From: Clostridium sp. DL-VIII
GTDB taxonomy: Bacteria > Bacillota > Clostridia > Clostridiales > Clostridiaceae
Reading direction: 5' to 3'
Length of the DNA: 64,000 bases
NCBI RefSeq assembly: GCF_000230835.1
Contig: NZ_CM001240.1
Coordinates: 4,924,779-4,988,778, forward strand
Shown here: positions 16,849 to 25,074 of the stretch, in pieces
Numbering within the stretch: the stretch's first letter is position 1
Layout of the letters: each line of letters begins with the position of its first letter
Position numbers and translations under genes: made by a program
The notes under the pieces: model-generated
Database searches by the model: none
The model's input: only the letters and a program-made list of their open reading frames with translations
Told to the model about the DNA's origin: nothing

Positions 16849-16897
16849 AAAAAGTTGTTCATAGTGATTTTTGAAATTACTATGAACAACTTTTTTT
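16849..16897. terminator. Bidirectional terminator between the NifX remnant and DUF134 gene
   Basis: Arms 16854-16870 and 16874-16890 pair over 17 bp with one wobble, extended by A and T runs on both sides, giving a U7 tract on the plus strand and a U tract on the minus strand. Confidence 0.8.
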
Positions 16898-16927
16898 ACT
16901 ACTAATTTTGATTTTATATTAAATATT

Positions 16928-17374
16928 TTATTCTGCATTATTACCTTTACACCAATTTCTACAGAATCCTGCTTTTTTACTGCACATAACTTTATCTGAA
17001 CCACAGTTTGGGCAAATGGCTCTATCTTGATCATAGTTTATTTCATAGATTGTTCCACATTCTAAACATTTAAATTTACAAAGCTTTGTAGTGTAGTGAC
17101 CACCACTTATTCTTATTGCCTTTCCTTCTGTTAAGGCTGTAGCCACTTTTTTTCTTGCACTATCTATTATATTTTGAAAAGTCTGTCTTGATACTTGCAT
17201 TTTTTCAGCACATTCTTCTTGATTTAATTCCTCAATATCTTTCAATCTCATTGCCTCAAGTTCTTCTACTTTTAAGACTATTTCTTCAATTTGACATTTT
17301 GGCTTTCCCCATGGTACAAAATAATCATCTTCTGGAAAAAACTCGACTCTTCTGAATTTTGTTGGTCTTGCCAC
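16928..17374 (-). CDS. DUF134-family DNA-binding protein with zinc-ribbon C-terminus
   Basis: 148 residues beginning MARPTKFRRVEF, the hallmark of DUF134, with a sigma-70 region-4-like helix-turn-helix (LNQEECAEKMQVSRQTFQNI, about 50-70). A C-terminal extension has Cys pairs (CLECG, CPNCG, then CSKKAGFC, C) that look like a zinc ribbon. Start is GTG after AAGGAGG. The family is found with NifX-like and Mrp/MinD-type Fe-S ATPase genes; here the remnant of the first and an intact Mrp gene flank it, so it may control that Fe-S module. Confidence 0.85.
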   Translation of the reverse strand: MARPTKFRRVEFFPEDDYFVPWGKPKCQIEEIVLKVEELEAMRLKDIEELNQEECAEKMQVSRQTFQNIIDSARKKVATALTEGKAIRISGGHYTTKLCKFKCLECGTIYEINYDQDRAICPNCGSDKVMCSKKAGFCRNWCKGNNAE

Positions 17375-17553
17375 TTTTTTATCCTCCTTGGATTACTATA
17401 TATTCAAACTGGTATAATACCTAACTATGTTATAATTATTTATTAAATTAATTATACTCAATTTTATGAAAAGCTTCAAATCTCCATATATAGTAACAAA
17501 ACCACATTTTCACTATTGAATATTTTTATCATATCTTAAAATTCTAATCTTTC

Positions 17554-18018
17554 TTATCTGCCATTCCTGTTGTAAGATTTTGTAAATTCATATATTATTT
17601 CAGCTGCATCACCAACAATCTCTGCACATGGACGTTTCTTATAATATTCATCTGTTCTTTCTTCTGGTATGTAACTATCCTTTTGATTTGATAATCCTAG
17701 AAGCTCTCTGCAAACTATAGAACCATTTTTCTCCTTAAATTGTTCAGCCAGCTCTTGAATTCTTTTATAATGTTCAGCTTTAGATGAACTATCCTTTGGA
17801 TCGCTATAACCATATTTCATACCAGCTACCATAAACATACCGCTTACTGCTCCACAAACCTCACGTAATCTACCCATTCCTCCTCCAAAGGAAGATGATA
17901 ATTTAAGTGCTGTCTCAAAATCCATATCACACTCTTCGCAAAAAGCTCCAAATACAGATTGAGAACAATTATACCCCTGTTTAAATAACTCCATAGCACG
18001 TTCTCTAATATTCTCCAC
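17554..18018 (-). CDS. C_GCAxxG_C_C family redox-type protein
   Basis: 154 residues matching the conserved C-GCAxxG-C-C family: GYNCSQSV near residue 17, EVCGAVSGMFMV near 54 and a later VCRELLG. The spaced cysteines suggest a metal or disulfide role, but no biochemical function is established to my knowledge. It starts with GTG eight bases after GGGAGG. It follows the Mrp gene on the same strand by 70 bases and is probably co-transcribed. Confidence 0.85.
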   Translation of the reverse strand: MENIRERAMELFKQGYNCSQSVFGAFCEECDMDFETALKLSSSFGGGMGRLREVCGAVSGMFMVAGMKYGYSDPKDSSSKAEHYKRIQELAEQFKEKNGSIVCRELLGLSNQKDSYIPEERTDEYYKKRPCAEIVGDAAEIIYEFTKSYNRNGR

Positions 18019-18088
18019 TTTAGTCCTCCCTTACAATTCATGGATAATATAACTACTTTCTTTTTTAGCATTCTAATTATTTAAAAAA

Positions 18089-18922
18089 CTACATATTTTC
18101 GAAATTACTAATAATTTTTTTAACTATTGGATCAAATAATAATTCAAGACTCTGATCTACACTTCCATCATTATATTTTCCCAAGTTGTTTATACTACTT
18201 AACATAGGAAGCTCTCCTAAAAGTTCTAAATCGAAATCCTTTAAAAATTTTTCTGTATTATCACCATTAAATAGTTTCATCTTTTCTCCACATTTTGTAC
18301 AAGTTATATAACTCATATTTTCAATGACACCTAGAATATTTATGTTCATTTTCTTAGCCATATTAACAGCTTTTGCTACTATCATTGAAACTAAGTCCTG
18401 AGGAACTGACACCATAACCACTCCATTTATTGGAATAGATTGAAGTACTGTTAATGCAACATCTCCTGTACCTGGAGGCATATCTATTATTAAATAATCA
18501 AGTTCTCCCCAAAACACATCAGTCCAGAATTGTTTAACCATTCCTGAAATTATTGGTCCTCTCCAAATTACTGGATCTTCTTCATTCTCCATTAATAAAT
18601 TTAAAGACATAACTTTGATACCATCGTTAGTTTCCACTGGCTGAATCATATTTTCAGAAGAAAAAGCTTTTTGATTTGCTACTCCAAGAAGTCTTGGAAC
18701 ACTTGGGCCAGTTACATCAGCATCTAAAATACCAACGCTATATCCAAGTCCTTTTAGATGTTTTGCTATAGTAACAGAAATTGAAGATTTACCAACTCCA
18801 CCTTTACCGCTCATAACTCCAATAATTTTCTTAATATTATTTAATGGATTATTTTCAATCATGCAGTTACTTTTATCTCTAGTGCATCCATCTTTTGATG
18901 AACAAGAATTACAATCTGACAT
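18089..18922 (-). CDS. Mrp/NBP35-type Fe-S cluster carrier ATPase
   Basis: 277 residues: an N-terminal Cys-rich motif (CNSCSSKDGC...C), a deviant Walker A GVMSGKGGVGKSS (about 39-51), Walker B-type DMPPGTGD, and the CTKCG pair (about 206-209) that bridges a 4Fe-4S cluster in the dimer. Known role of the family: scaffold or carrier in Fe-S protein maturation. The ATG with GGGAG upstream is preferred over a TTG five codons earlier. Its promoter (TTGACA 18985-18990, TAATAT 18962-18967) lies inside a pair of inverted operator-like sequences. Confidence 0.9.
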   Translation of the reverse strand: MSDCNSCSSKDGCTRDKSNCMIENNPLNNIKKIIGVMSGKGGVGKSSISVTIAKHLKGLGYSVGILDADVTGPSVPRLLGVANQKAFSSENMIQPVETNDGIKVMSLNLLMENEEDPVIWRGPIISGMVKQFWTDVFWGELDYLIIDMPPGTGDVALTVLQSIPINGVVMVSVPQDLVSMIVAKAVNMAKKMNINILGVIENMSYITCTKCGEKMKLFNGDNTEKFLKDFDLELLGELPMLSSINNLGKYNDGSVDQSLELLFDPIVKKIISNFENM

Positions 18923-18943
18923 AAAATCATCTCCCAACTTTAA

Positions 18944-18997
18944 TTAGCATTTGCCAATATTATATTATTCTCTTTTTAGGTTATTGTCAAATGCTAT
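18944..18997. promoter_or_regulatory. Inverted operator-like pair around the mrp/MBL divergent promoters
   Basis: Two copies of TATTGnCAAATGCTA face each other: 18944-18959 (read on minus) and 18982-18997 (read on plus). One covers the -35 TTGACA of the mrp promoter and the other its start point; the plus-strand copy also supplies a TTGTCA -35 for the MBL gene. Related sequences stand upstream of modA/modD (22731-22749) and the hemerythrin gene (24214-24230). The arrangement is that of a repressor controlling both directions. Confidence 0.5.
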
Positions 18998-19084
18998 TAA
19001 TTTCTATTATATTATGTTATAATTTTACTTATGATAAATTAAAAACCAAAAATACTATTTATTGTATGAGGGTGAGAAGTAAAA

Positions 19085-19951
19085 ATGAAAATAACAACTT
19101 TAATTGAAAATACTCAAGATGAAAATAAATTATTAAAATACGAACATGGTTTATCTATGTTTATCAAAACTGATAATTGTAATATCCTTTTTGATACAGG
19201 AAAATCTGGTGATTTTATTGACAATGCTGAAAAATTAAATATAGATCTTAAAAGTGTAGATGTTTTAATTTTAAGCCATGCTCATTATGACCACTGCGGC
19301 GGAGTAAGAAGATTATTAGAAACATATAATATAACTCCAAAACTTATAGTAAGTGAATATTTTTTTGAAAAAGCTGAAAGATACCACTATTCTGATGGAA
19401 ATCTAAAATCTGATTTTTCAAAAGAAAGCGGCTATACTTATGTAGGCATTGATTTTGATAAGAAATATATTGAGAGCAAAAATATATTCATTGATTTTGT
19501 ACATGATGATATTCTTAAAGTAAGTGACGATGTCTTTATATTTACTAATTTTAACAAATATTATGACTTTGAGAAATTAAATAAAGATATGCAGCTTAAA
19601 GTCGGAGATAAGTATGAAGTAGATACTTTTAATGATGAAATCTCTCTAGGTCTTAAAACTAAAAATGGAATTGTAGTATTACTTGGATGTGCCCACCCAG
19701 GATTTTTAAATATTGTACAAACCATCAAGGATAGAACTAATGAAAAAATAGCTGGAATAATTGGTGGAACACATCTTATCGAAGCAAATCCTGATAGAAT
19801 AGAAAAATCTATTAAGTGTATAAATAATTTGACTCCTGACTTATTAGGATTATCTCATTGTACTGGTGAAAATGCTGTTAATGCTATTCATGAAAATTGT
19901 AAAAATTCATTTATAAATAGAACTGGAACAATTTTAAGTCTAGATAAATAA
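19085..19951 (+). CDS. MBL-fold metallohydrolase
   Basis: 288 residues of the metallo-beta-lactamase superfamily, with the metal-binding LSHAHYDHCGG (about 62-72), a later GCAHPGF histidine (about 201-207) and GGTHL, GLSHCTG near the end. It resembles the clostridial and archaeal group annotated as dihydropterin-aminobenzene-phosphate synthase-like hydrolases that accompany Mrp/NifX genes. Divergent from mrp across a 160-base region holding inverted repeats, so shared control is likely. Substrate is unknown. Confidence 0.85.
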   Translation: MKITTLIENTQDENKLLKYEHGLSMFIKTDNCNILFDTGKSGDFIDNAEKLNIDLKSVDVLILSHAHYDHCGGVRRLLETYNITPKLIVSEYFFEKAERYHYSDGNLKSDFSKESGYTYVGIDFDKKYIESKNIFIDFVHDDILKVSDDVFIFTNFNKYYDFEKLNKDMQLKVGDKYEVDTFNDEISLGLKTKNGIVVLLGCAHPGFLNIVQTIKDRTNEKIAGIIGGTHLIEANPDRIEKSIKCINNLTPDLLGLSHCTGENAVNAIHENCKNSFINRTGTILSLDK

Positions 19952-20077
19952 GTATACTTTTACCAAAATTAAACTTTACCAACTTTTTCGATATTACCAT
20001 GAGAAGTATAATTTACTTTATTATGTTATAAAAAGGTAAATTATCATTTTATAAATATTATAGGGAACATATAAATT

Positions 20078-20107
20078 GCCACTCGATTAAAATCCGGGTG
20101 GCTTTTT
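20078..20107 (+). terminator. Intrinsic terminator after the MBL gene
   Basis: GCCACTCG (20078-20085) pairs with CGGGTGGC (20095-20102), one wobble, followed by five T. Confidence 0.75.
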
Positions 20108-20184
20108 CATTTCAATCTATTTAGCATTATCTGTTATAATCTCTATTGATCTTTCAGATGAGTTGCTATAAAATTTACCTTTGA

Positions 20185-20913
20185 TTATTTTTTATCTATC
20201 CAATCTAATCCACTACAACTTATAAATTCAGCCACAAAATCTGTTTTTGGATTTTTAAATATATCCTCAGGCTGTCCTATCTCACATATTTTACCTTTAT
20301 TAATGACTGCTATCCTATCCGCTAAATACATCGCTTCATTAAAATCATGAGTCACATGAATTGTTGTCGTATGTAACTTTTTATGTATTTTCTTTAAATT
20401 AATTTGAAATTCCCTTTTAGTTTTTGGATCTAAAGCGCTACTAACCTCATCTAATAAAAGTATTTTAGGCTTTGTAATAATGGCTCTTGCAAAAGCTACT
20501 CTCTGCTTTTCTCCACCACTTAAATTTTGCGGCTTCCTATTTAACAAATATTTTATATTAATCATTTCAACTATTTCACTTAACGCTCTGTTTATTTCGC
20601 TTTTCTTCATTTTTCTTGCCTTAAGCCCAAATTCTATATTATCTCTTACAGATAAATGCGGAAATAGTAAATAGCTTTGATATACAAGTCCTATATTTCT
20701 TCTTTCTGGTGGTGTTTTTGTGATATTAATATTATCAATATAAATATCACCTTTATCTATATTATGCATTCCAGCAATTGATTCTAGTATAACCGTTTTT
20801 CCTGTTCCCGTAGGCCCTAATACTACAAAATATTCCCCATCATTTACTTGAAAACTTATATCTTTAAGTTCAAATTCTCCAAATTTTTTATATACATGAT
20901 TAACTTTAAGCAC
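20185..20913 (-). CDS. modC: Molybdate/tungstate ABC transporter ATPase
   Basis: 242-residue ABC ATPase with Walker A GPTGTGKT (33-40), Q-loop VYQSYLLFPH, signature LSGGEKQR and Walker B ILLLDEVSSALD. It lacks the C-terminal TOBE/MOP domain of long ModC proteins, which resembles the short TupC/WtpC-like form. Start is GTG after GGGAGGAGG. Last gene of the leftward modA-modB-modC set. Sulfate or tungstate as substrate cannot be excluded, but divergent modD supports molybdate. Confidence 0.88.
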   Translation of the reverse strand: MLKVNHVYKKFGEFELKDISFQVNDGEYFVVLGPTGTGKTVILESIAGMHNIDKGDIYIDNINITKTPPERRNIGLVYQSYLLFPHLSVRDNIEFGLKARKMKKSEINRALSEIVEMINIKYLLNRKPQNLSGGEKQRVAFARAIITKPKILLLDEVSSALDPKTKREFQINLKKIHKKLHTTTIHVTHDFNEAMYLADRIAVINKGKICEIGQPEDIFKNPKTDFVAEFISCSGLDWIDKK

Positions 20914-20937
20914 AACACCTCCTCCCTTCCGCTTCTT

Positions 20938-21738
20938 TTAATATAAACTATCTTTTTTACTTATAAATTCAAAAGAAAATAATCCTATTATAGAAATAAT
21001 TATTAAAATAGTTGCCGCTGCTAAAGCTTTATCTAAATTTCCACCTGATAAATTTAAAAATACTGCTACTGGTAATGTCTCCGTTTTCATCCTAATAGAA
21101 CCTGCAAGCATTAATGCCGTTCCGAATTCACCAAGGGTATTAGTCCAAGTTATTATAATAGCAGTAATCAAACCATTCCTAGCCATAGGAATACTCACTT
21201 TAAAAAACGTTCCAAAGTTTCCATATCCCAAAGTCCTCGAAATAAATTCAAGTTTAGGATTTATTTCCTCAAAGGCTGTTCTTATAATTCTAATCATATA
21301 TGGTGCATTAATAAAAAAATGAGCCAATATAATTCCTTTAGTCGAAAACACTGGGTCAAGATGTATTTTATTTAGAAAAACACTGATTTTTTCATTACTG
21401 AATAATAACAACAATGCAATTCCCGATGCAATAGGTGGAATCGAATTTGGAATTTGTATTATTCCGCTAATTACTCCTTTTCCGAAAAAATTATATTTTG
21501 CTAATCCATATGCAATAGGAATGGAAAATAACAAAGAAATACAAGTAGCTACCGTTGAAGTATATAGCGTAGTTTTTATAGAAAATTGAATTTCTGTATC
21601 CATAAGACTTTCTAATATATAAGGAGCACTTCTTTTTAATACTGACCATATTGTAAATAATATTAATACAGAAAGTATAATTACAAATATTCCTATTATG
21701 ATTTTAAAGATAATATCTTCGTAATTCTTTTTAAACAT
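20938..21738 (-). CDS. modB: Molybdate/tungstate ABC transporter permease
   Basis: 266-residue membrane protein with about six helices and the permease EAA-like segment (SRTLGYGNFGTFFKVSIPMA). I start at the ATG just after the modA stop; a TTG eight bases inside modA would add seven residues but has no site. Gene order binding protein-permease-ATPase is typical. Confidence 0.88.
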   Translation of the reverse strand: MFKKNYEDIIFKIIIGIFVIILSVLILFTIWSVLKRSAPYILESLMDTEIQFSIKTTLYTSTVATCISLLFSIPIAYGLAKYNFFGKGVISGIIQIPNSIPPIASGIALLLLFSNEKISVFLNKIHLDPVFSTKGIILAHFFINAPYMIRIIRTAFEEINPKLEFISRTLGYGNFGTFFKVSIPMARNGLITAIIITWTNTLGEFGTALMLAGSIRMKTETLPVAVFLNLSGGNLDKALAAATILIIISIIGLFSFEFISKKDSLY

Positions 21739-21751
21739 AATGCAGGTTACC

Positions 21752-22594
21752 TTATTCAATCGGTTTTAAATTGAATTTTTTTAATATTTCCTTTGCCTCA
21801 GCAGATACTGAAAAGTTCATAAATTCTTTTGCTAATTCGCTTTCACTTGAACTTTCTAATATACATATTGGAATTGTTTTAACCATATTTTCACTTTCAG
21901 GAATACTTATTAAATCTAAATTTTTAGATGCATTTAAAACATTATCCTCCCACACAATAGAGCAATCTGCTTTACCTTGAGAAAGAAAAGTAACTACTTC
22001 ATTTACCGTACTAAATGTAGCCACCATATTATTTTTTGCAGAATTCAATATGCCTTGTTCTTCAAATAATTTATTTGCAAGCTTTCCTAAAGGAGTTACT
22101 TGTGGATCACCTAGAATAACCTTAACTCCTAAATTTCCAAAATCTTTTAATGATTTTATATTTGCTGGATTTCCTTTAGGTACTGCAATAGCAGGTATGT
22201 GCTTAGCTAATTCCTTTTCATCTTTAATTAGATTTTTATCTTTTGCAGACTGATAATCTTCTACAGATGCTAAAACGCACATATCACCTTTTTGGGATAT
22301 TTCCATCTGACTTATAAGTTCAGTCGAATTAGCATACGTAAATTGAACCTCTGCACCATATTTTTCTTTAAACTTTTCTCCAATAGCATTCATTGGATCA
22401 TTTATTCCTGCAGCGCAATATACTAGTAATGATTTCCCTGCATATTTTTTAGCTTCTGGTGTATTAACTTGAACTTCTGTATTTTTACGTGCTGTATTTC
22501 CTTGTGCAAAATTTTGTATTTTAGTACATCCTATAAACATTGTAAGTACCATTAAATTAATTAATCCTACTACTGTAGCTTTTCTCAAATTCAT
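21752..22594 (-). CDS. modA: Molybdate-binding lipoprotein ModA
   Basis: 280-residue substrate-binding protein with a lipoprotein signal (MNLRKATVVGLINLMVLTMF then the lipobox Cys in IGC) and a class II periplasmic-binding fold of the ModA type (LLVYCAAGINDPMNAI; DCSIVWEDNV). The ATG after AGGGGGA is chosen; the longer reading runs into the leader hairpin. Anchored on the outside of the cytoplasmic membrane, it delivers oxyanion to the modBC transporter. Confidence 0.9.
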   Translation of the reverse strand: MNLRKATVVGLINLMVLTMFIGCTKIQNFAQGNTARKNTEVQVNTPEAKKYAGKSLLVYCAAGINDPMNAIGEKFKEKYGAEVQFTYANSTELISQMEISQKGDMCVLASVEDYQSAKDKNLIKDEKELAKHIPAIAVPKGNPANIKSLKDFGNLGVKVILGDPQVTPLGKLANKLFEEQGILNSAKNNMVATFSTVNEVVTFLSQGKADCSIVWEDNVLNASKNLDLISIPESENMVKTIPICILESSSESELAKEFMNFSVSAEAKEILKKFNLKPIE

Positions 22595-22618
22595 ATATCT
22601 TCCCCCTATATTATTACT

Positions 22619-22681
22619 AAAAATAAAACATGATAAAACGCAACCCATCTCTCTCACATCATTGCACTTTACCATGTTTTG
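22619..22681 (-). promoter_or_regulatory. Leader hairpin (terminator-like) of modA
   Basis: Minus-strand arms 22663-22681 and 22626-22644 pair over 19 bp with three wobbles around an 18-base G-rich loop, followed by a short A-U break and U6. The transcript should begin at about 22680, so the whole 5' end is this hairpin and expression requires read-through. No Moco riboswitch signature is seen. Confidence 0.55.
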
Positions 22682-22686
22682 TTATA

Positions 22687-22715
22687 TTATACATTATCTA
22701 TATTTTAAATTCAAT
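22687..22715 (-). promoter_or_regulatory. Promoter of modABC
   Basis: TTGAAT (22710-22715), 17-base spacer, TATAAT (22687-22692) on the minus strand. Confidence 0.7.
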
Positions 22716-22730
22716 AACTTTTAATTTTAT

Positions 22731-22749
22731 TATTGTCAAATGCTAATAA
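22731..22749. promoter_or_regulatory. Palindromic operator-like site between modA and modD
   Basis: TTATTGTCA-A-TGCTAATAA is symmetric at seven of nine arm positions and lies between the -35 boxes of the two divergent promoters. It shares TATTGTCAA and TGCTA with the pair upstream of mrp, with one base fewer in the centre. Confidence 0.4.
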
Positions 22750-22755
22750 AAATTC

Positions 22756-22784
22756 TTGACTTGCTTTGATAAAGAGTCTAATAT
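22756..22784 (+). promoter_or_regulatory. Promoter of modD
   Basis: TTGACT (22756-22761), 17-base spacer, TAATAT (22779-22784). Confidence 0.7.
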
Positions 22785-22819
22785 AAATTAATAAAAATAT
22801 CAAAAGGGGGCGTTACACA

Positions 22820-23668
22820 ATGTATATTTCAGATGAACTTATTGACAGATTTATTAAGGAAGATGTACCATATATAGATTTAACCACTTTAATTTTAGGA
22901 CTTAATAATCAAATAGGTAAAATACAATTCTTTACTAGAGACAATGCTGTTCTTTGTGGTTGTGAAGAGGTTGCAAAAATATTTAGTAAATTAGGCATAA
23001 AGCTAATTAAAACTCGACCTTCTGGAACTTTAATAAAAAAAGATGAAATTTTTCTTGAGGGAGAGGGGAATGTTGAAAATTTACACACAGCATGGAAAGT
23101 ATCTCAGAACCTTCTTGATTACAGCTCTGGAATTGCTACAGCAACAAAAAAATTAGTCGACAAAGCTTCTTCAATAAATCCTAATCTACATGTTATGACT
23201 ACAAGAAAAGTTATTCCTGGAACTAAAGAATTAGCGATTAAAGCTGTAATTGCAGGAGGTGGATTTCCCCATAGACTAGGATTATCAGAAACCATATTGA
23301 TATTTAAGCAACATTTAAACTTTTTAGGCGGAATTGAAGAACTTATTAAAGATTTAGAAAGTATAAAATCTAAAGCCTGCGAGAAAAAAATAATAGCCGA
23401 AGTGGAAAATATAGATGATGCTATTAAACTTTGCAAAAATGGTATCGATGGCATTCAGTTTGATAAAATACCACATGATGTTTTAAAATCATATGTAGAT
23501 ATTCTTAAAAACATCAATCCTTCTATTATCATTTTAGCTTCTGGAGGCATAAATGAAAGTAATATTGAAGATTATGCTAAGACAGGAGCCAGTGCTATTG
23601 TTACTACCTCTGTATATCATGCTAAACCTATTGATATTGGCTGTAAAATAACAAAAAATAAAATTTAA
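22820..23668 (+). CDS. modD: ModD-type protein (NadC-like phosphoribosyltransferase fold)
   Basis: 282 residues matching the ModD family, related to nicotinate-nucleotide pyrophosphorylase (MTTRKVIPGTKELAIKAV, then HRLGLSETILI; the IMVDN-type residues of NadC are changed). ModD proteins accompany molybdate transport genes; their reaction is not established to my knowledge. A GGGGG site lies before the ATG, and the gene is divergent from modABC. It could be mistaken for nadC, but no nadA/nadB are present and the context is molybdate. Confidence 0.85.
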   Translation: MYISDELIDRFIKEDVPYIDLTTLILGLNNQIGKIQFFTRDNAVLCGCEEVAKIFSKLGIKLIKTRPSGTLIKKDEIFLEGEGNVENLHTAWKVSQNLLDYSSGIATATKKLVDKASSINPNLHVMTTRKVIPGTKELAIKAVIAGGGFPHRLGLSETILIFKQHLNFLGGIEELIKDLESIKSKACEKKIIAEVENIDDAIKLCKNGIDGIQFDKIPHDVLKSYVDILKNINPSIIILASGGINESNIEDYAKTGASAIVTTSVYHAKPIDIGCKITKNKI

Positions 23669-23696
23669 TAATAGATTTATAAATTAACATTAAAAA

Positions 23697-23733
23697 TAAA
23701 AAGAGGATAGCTATTTTGCCGTCCTCTCTTAAT
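23697..23733. terminator. Convergent terminator between modD and the hemerythrin gene
   Basis: AAGAGGA and TCCTCTCTT pair with A and T runs outside, able to work in both directions. Confidence 0.7.
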
Positions 23734-23737
23734 TTTA

Positions 23738-24157
23738 TTAAACTGTTTTTAAAAATAAAGCATATTTTCTATCTTCCACATTAATATGCTTACTAATCCA
23801 TTCAGATAGAAAATCTATAAGCTCCAATATTACTTTTCTTTGATTATCATCGATATCCTCTTCATCCCTAGAAGCAACTTCATTCATCTTATATACATAA
23901 TGCCCATGTTCTTCTTCCTGAGTATGAATATGATCATAATTACATTCTTTAAGCATTTTTTCTTCATATTCAAAATGATATTTTGTATAATCTAAAAGCT
24001 CATCAATTATTGTCATTATTTCATCATACCTATCATATCCATCATCTATTACCGCAATGTCATATGCTCTTCTTCCTATTTCAAGTAATTTTCTATGTTG
24101 TTTATCAATTTCCCCAATATTTAAATTATATTCTTCTTTCCATTGAAATGCCGCCAT
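23738..24157 (-). CDS. Bacteriohemerythrin
   Basis: 139-residue di-iron O2-binding protein with the ligand pattern H21, H61, E65, a His pair around 78-84, H124 and D129 (WKEEYNLNIGEIDKQH; KYHFEYEEKML; HINVED). In anaerobes these proteins are thought to buffer or sense oxygen. It is monocistronic; upstream at 24214-24230 a TTTTGGCAAATGCAAAT resembles the operator-like sequences near mrp and modA. Confidence 0.92.
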   Translation of the reverse strand: MAAFQWKEEYNLNIGEIDKQHRKLLEIGRRAYDIAVIDDGYDRYDEIMTIIDELLDYTKYHFEYEEKMLKECNYDHIHTQEEEHGHYVYKMNEVASRDEEDIDDNQRKVILELIDFLSEWISKHINVEDRKYALFLKTV

Positions 24158-24242
24158 TTTTCTCTCTCCTTGTTATTTAATAATTATTATTATTAAATAT
24201 ATTTTATCATAGGTTTTTGGCAAATGCAAATTTAACCAACAA

Positions 24243-24270
24243 AAAGAAGATGGAAATTTCCATCTCTTCT
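24243..24270 (-). terminator. Terminator-like palindrome after the cytochrome-b5-like gene
   Basis: AGAAGATGGAAATTTCCATCTCTTCT is nearly fully self-complementary with an AAAAA run on its left, giving U residues on the minus strand. Confidence 0.55.
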
Positions 24271-24296
24271 AACTATTAGTTTTATTCAATTTGCTC

Positions 24297-24905
24297 CTAA
24301 TAAACTTGCTTCCCCTTACTTTGATCTAATAGCTTAGATATACCAGTCTTTTCCCAATCTTCTATCTCACCAGTAGCTTCCTTAAAAGTCATCCCTTGCC
24401 CTACTAGTATACCTATCATGATATATTTTTGAAATAAATGCTCTAAACTAACTCCACCAGTAGCTTCTTCTAATGCATTATCAACTAATGGCATAATATA
24501 CTCAATCCAATCATCAGGACTAAAATCATATGTATCTGCCAATGTTAGCCTAGCTATAGAGTCCATATTCTTCTGTTTACTTTCTATAAGTATTCCAACC
24601 TTTGGTTTATCGTTAAGAACTTTTTTTATCCCATGATGAGAGTTAAATTCAGATGTTAAATCTTTTCCAGCTGTAAGACCAAAATGCTTCCCTCCTGCCC
24701 ATGCTTCTACATTACTTAAATCATAGACTATACCATCAACTGCCACATAAGCTGATTTCCCATTACTTCCATCATATTGCGACAATTCTTCTAATATAAA
24801 TTGTTTTTGTTGCCTTAAATGATTATCTCCTATAGGCTCTTCAATAGTTTTGAAATCAAAATAAATTGATATAGATACCTCTTGACTATTTCTACCTATA
24901 AACAT
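24297..24905 (-). CDS. Cytochrome b5-like heme/steroid-binding domain protein
   Basis: The central region (LEELSQYDGSNGKSAYVAVDG, then YDLSNVEAW, GGKHFGLTAGKDLT and FNSHHG) matches the bacterial predicted heme/steroid-binding family related to cytochrome b5; the two histidine positions needed for heme are present. A ~90-residue C-terminal helical part follows and is not recognised. The start is uncertain: the ATG used here has no obvious ribosome binding site, and a TTG 19 codons upstream is as weak. No membrane anchor seen. Confidence 0.7.
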   Translation of the reverse strand: MFIGRNSQEVSISIYFDFKTIEEPIGDNHLRQQKQFILEELSQYDGSNGKSAYVAVDGIVYDLSNVEAWAGGKHFGLTAGKDLTSEFNSHHGIKKVLNDKPKVGILIESKQKNMDSIARLTLADTYDFSPDDWIEYIMPLVDNALEEATGGVSLEHLFQKYIMIGILVGQGMTFKEATGEIEDWEKTGISKLLDQSKGKQVY

Positions 24906-25017
24906 TTTATTAATGTAATAATGAGAATATGAACCTTGTTTATTAATACAATTACTTTCCAAATATTATACTACTTCTTATTTTCTATTATTAAATACTA
25001 AAATTAAAATCATCTAT

Positions 25018-25060
25018 AAAACCACTCAAATTTATAACTAACTTGAGTGGTTTTTTATTA
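25018..25060 (-). terminator. Terminator of the CoA-disulfide reductase gene
   Basis: AAAACCACTCAA pairs with TTGAGTGGTTTT across a short loop, with A/T runs on both sides; the U tract on the minus strand is the continued A run (25018-25021 and beyond). Confidence 0.7.
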
Positions 25061-25074
25061 GCATTTTCAAAACT

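Noticed and set aside
22820..23668. NadC (quinolinate phosphoribosyltransferase)
   Set aside because: Same fold, but the protein matches ModD better and is divergent from modABC with no nadAB nearby.
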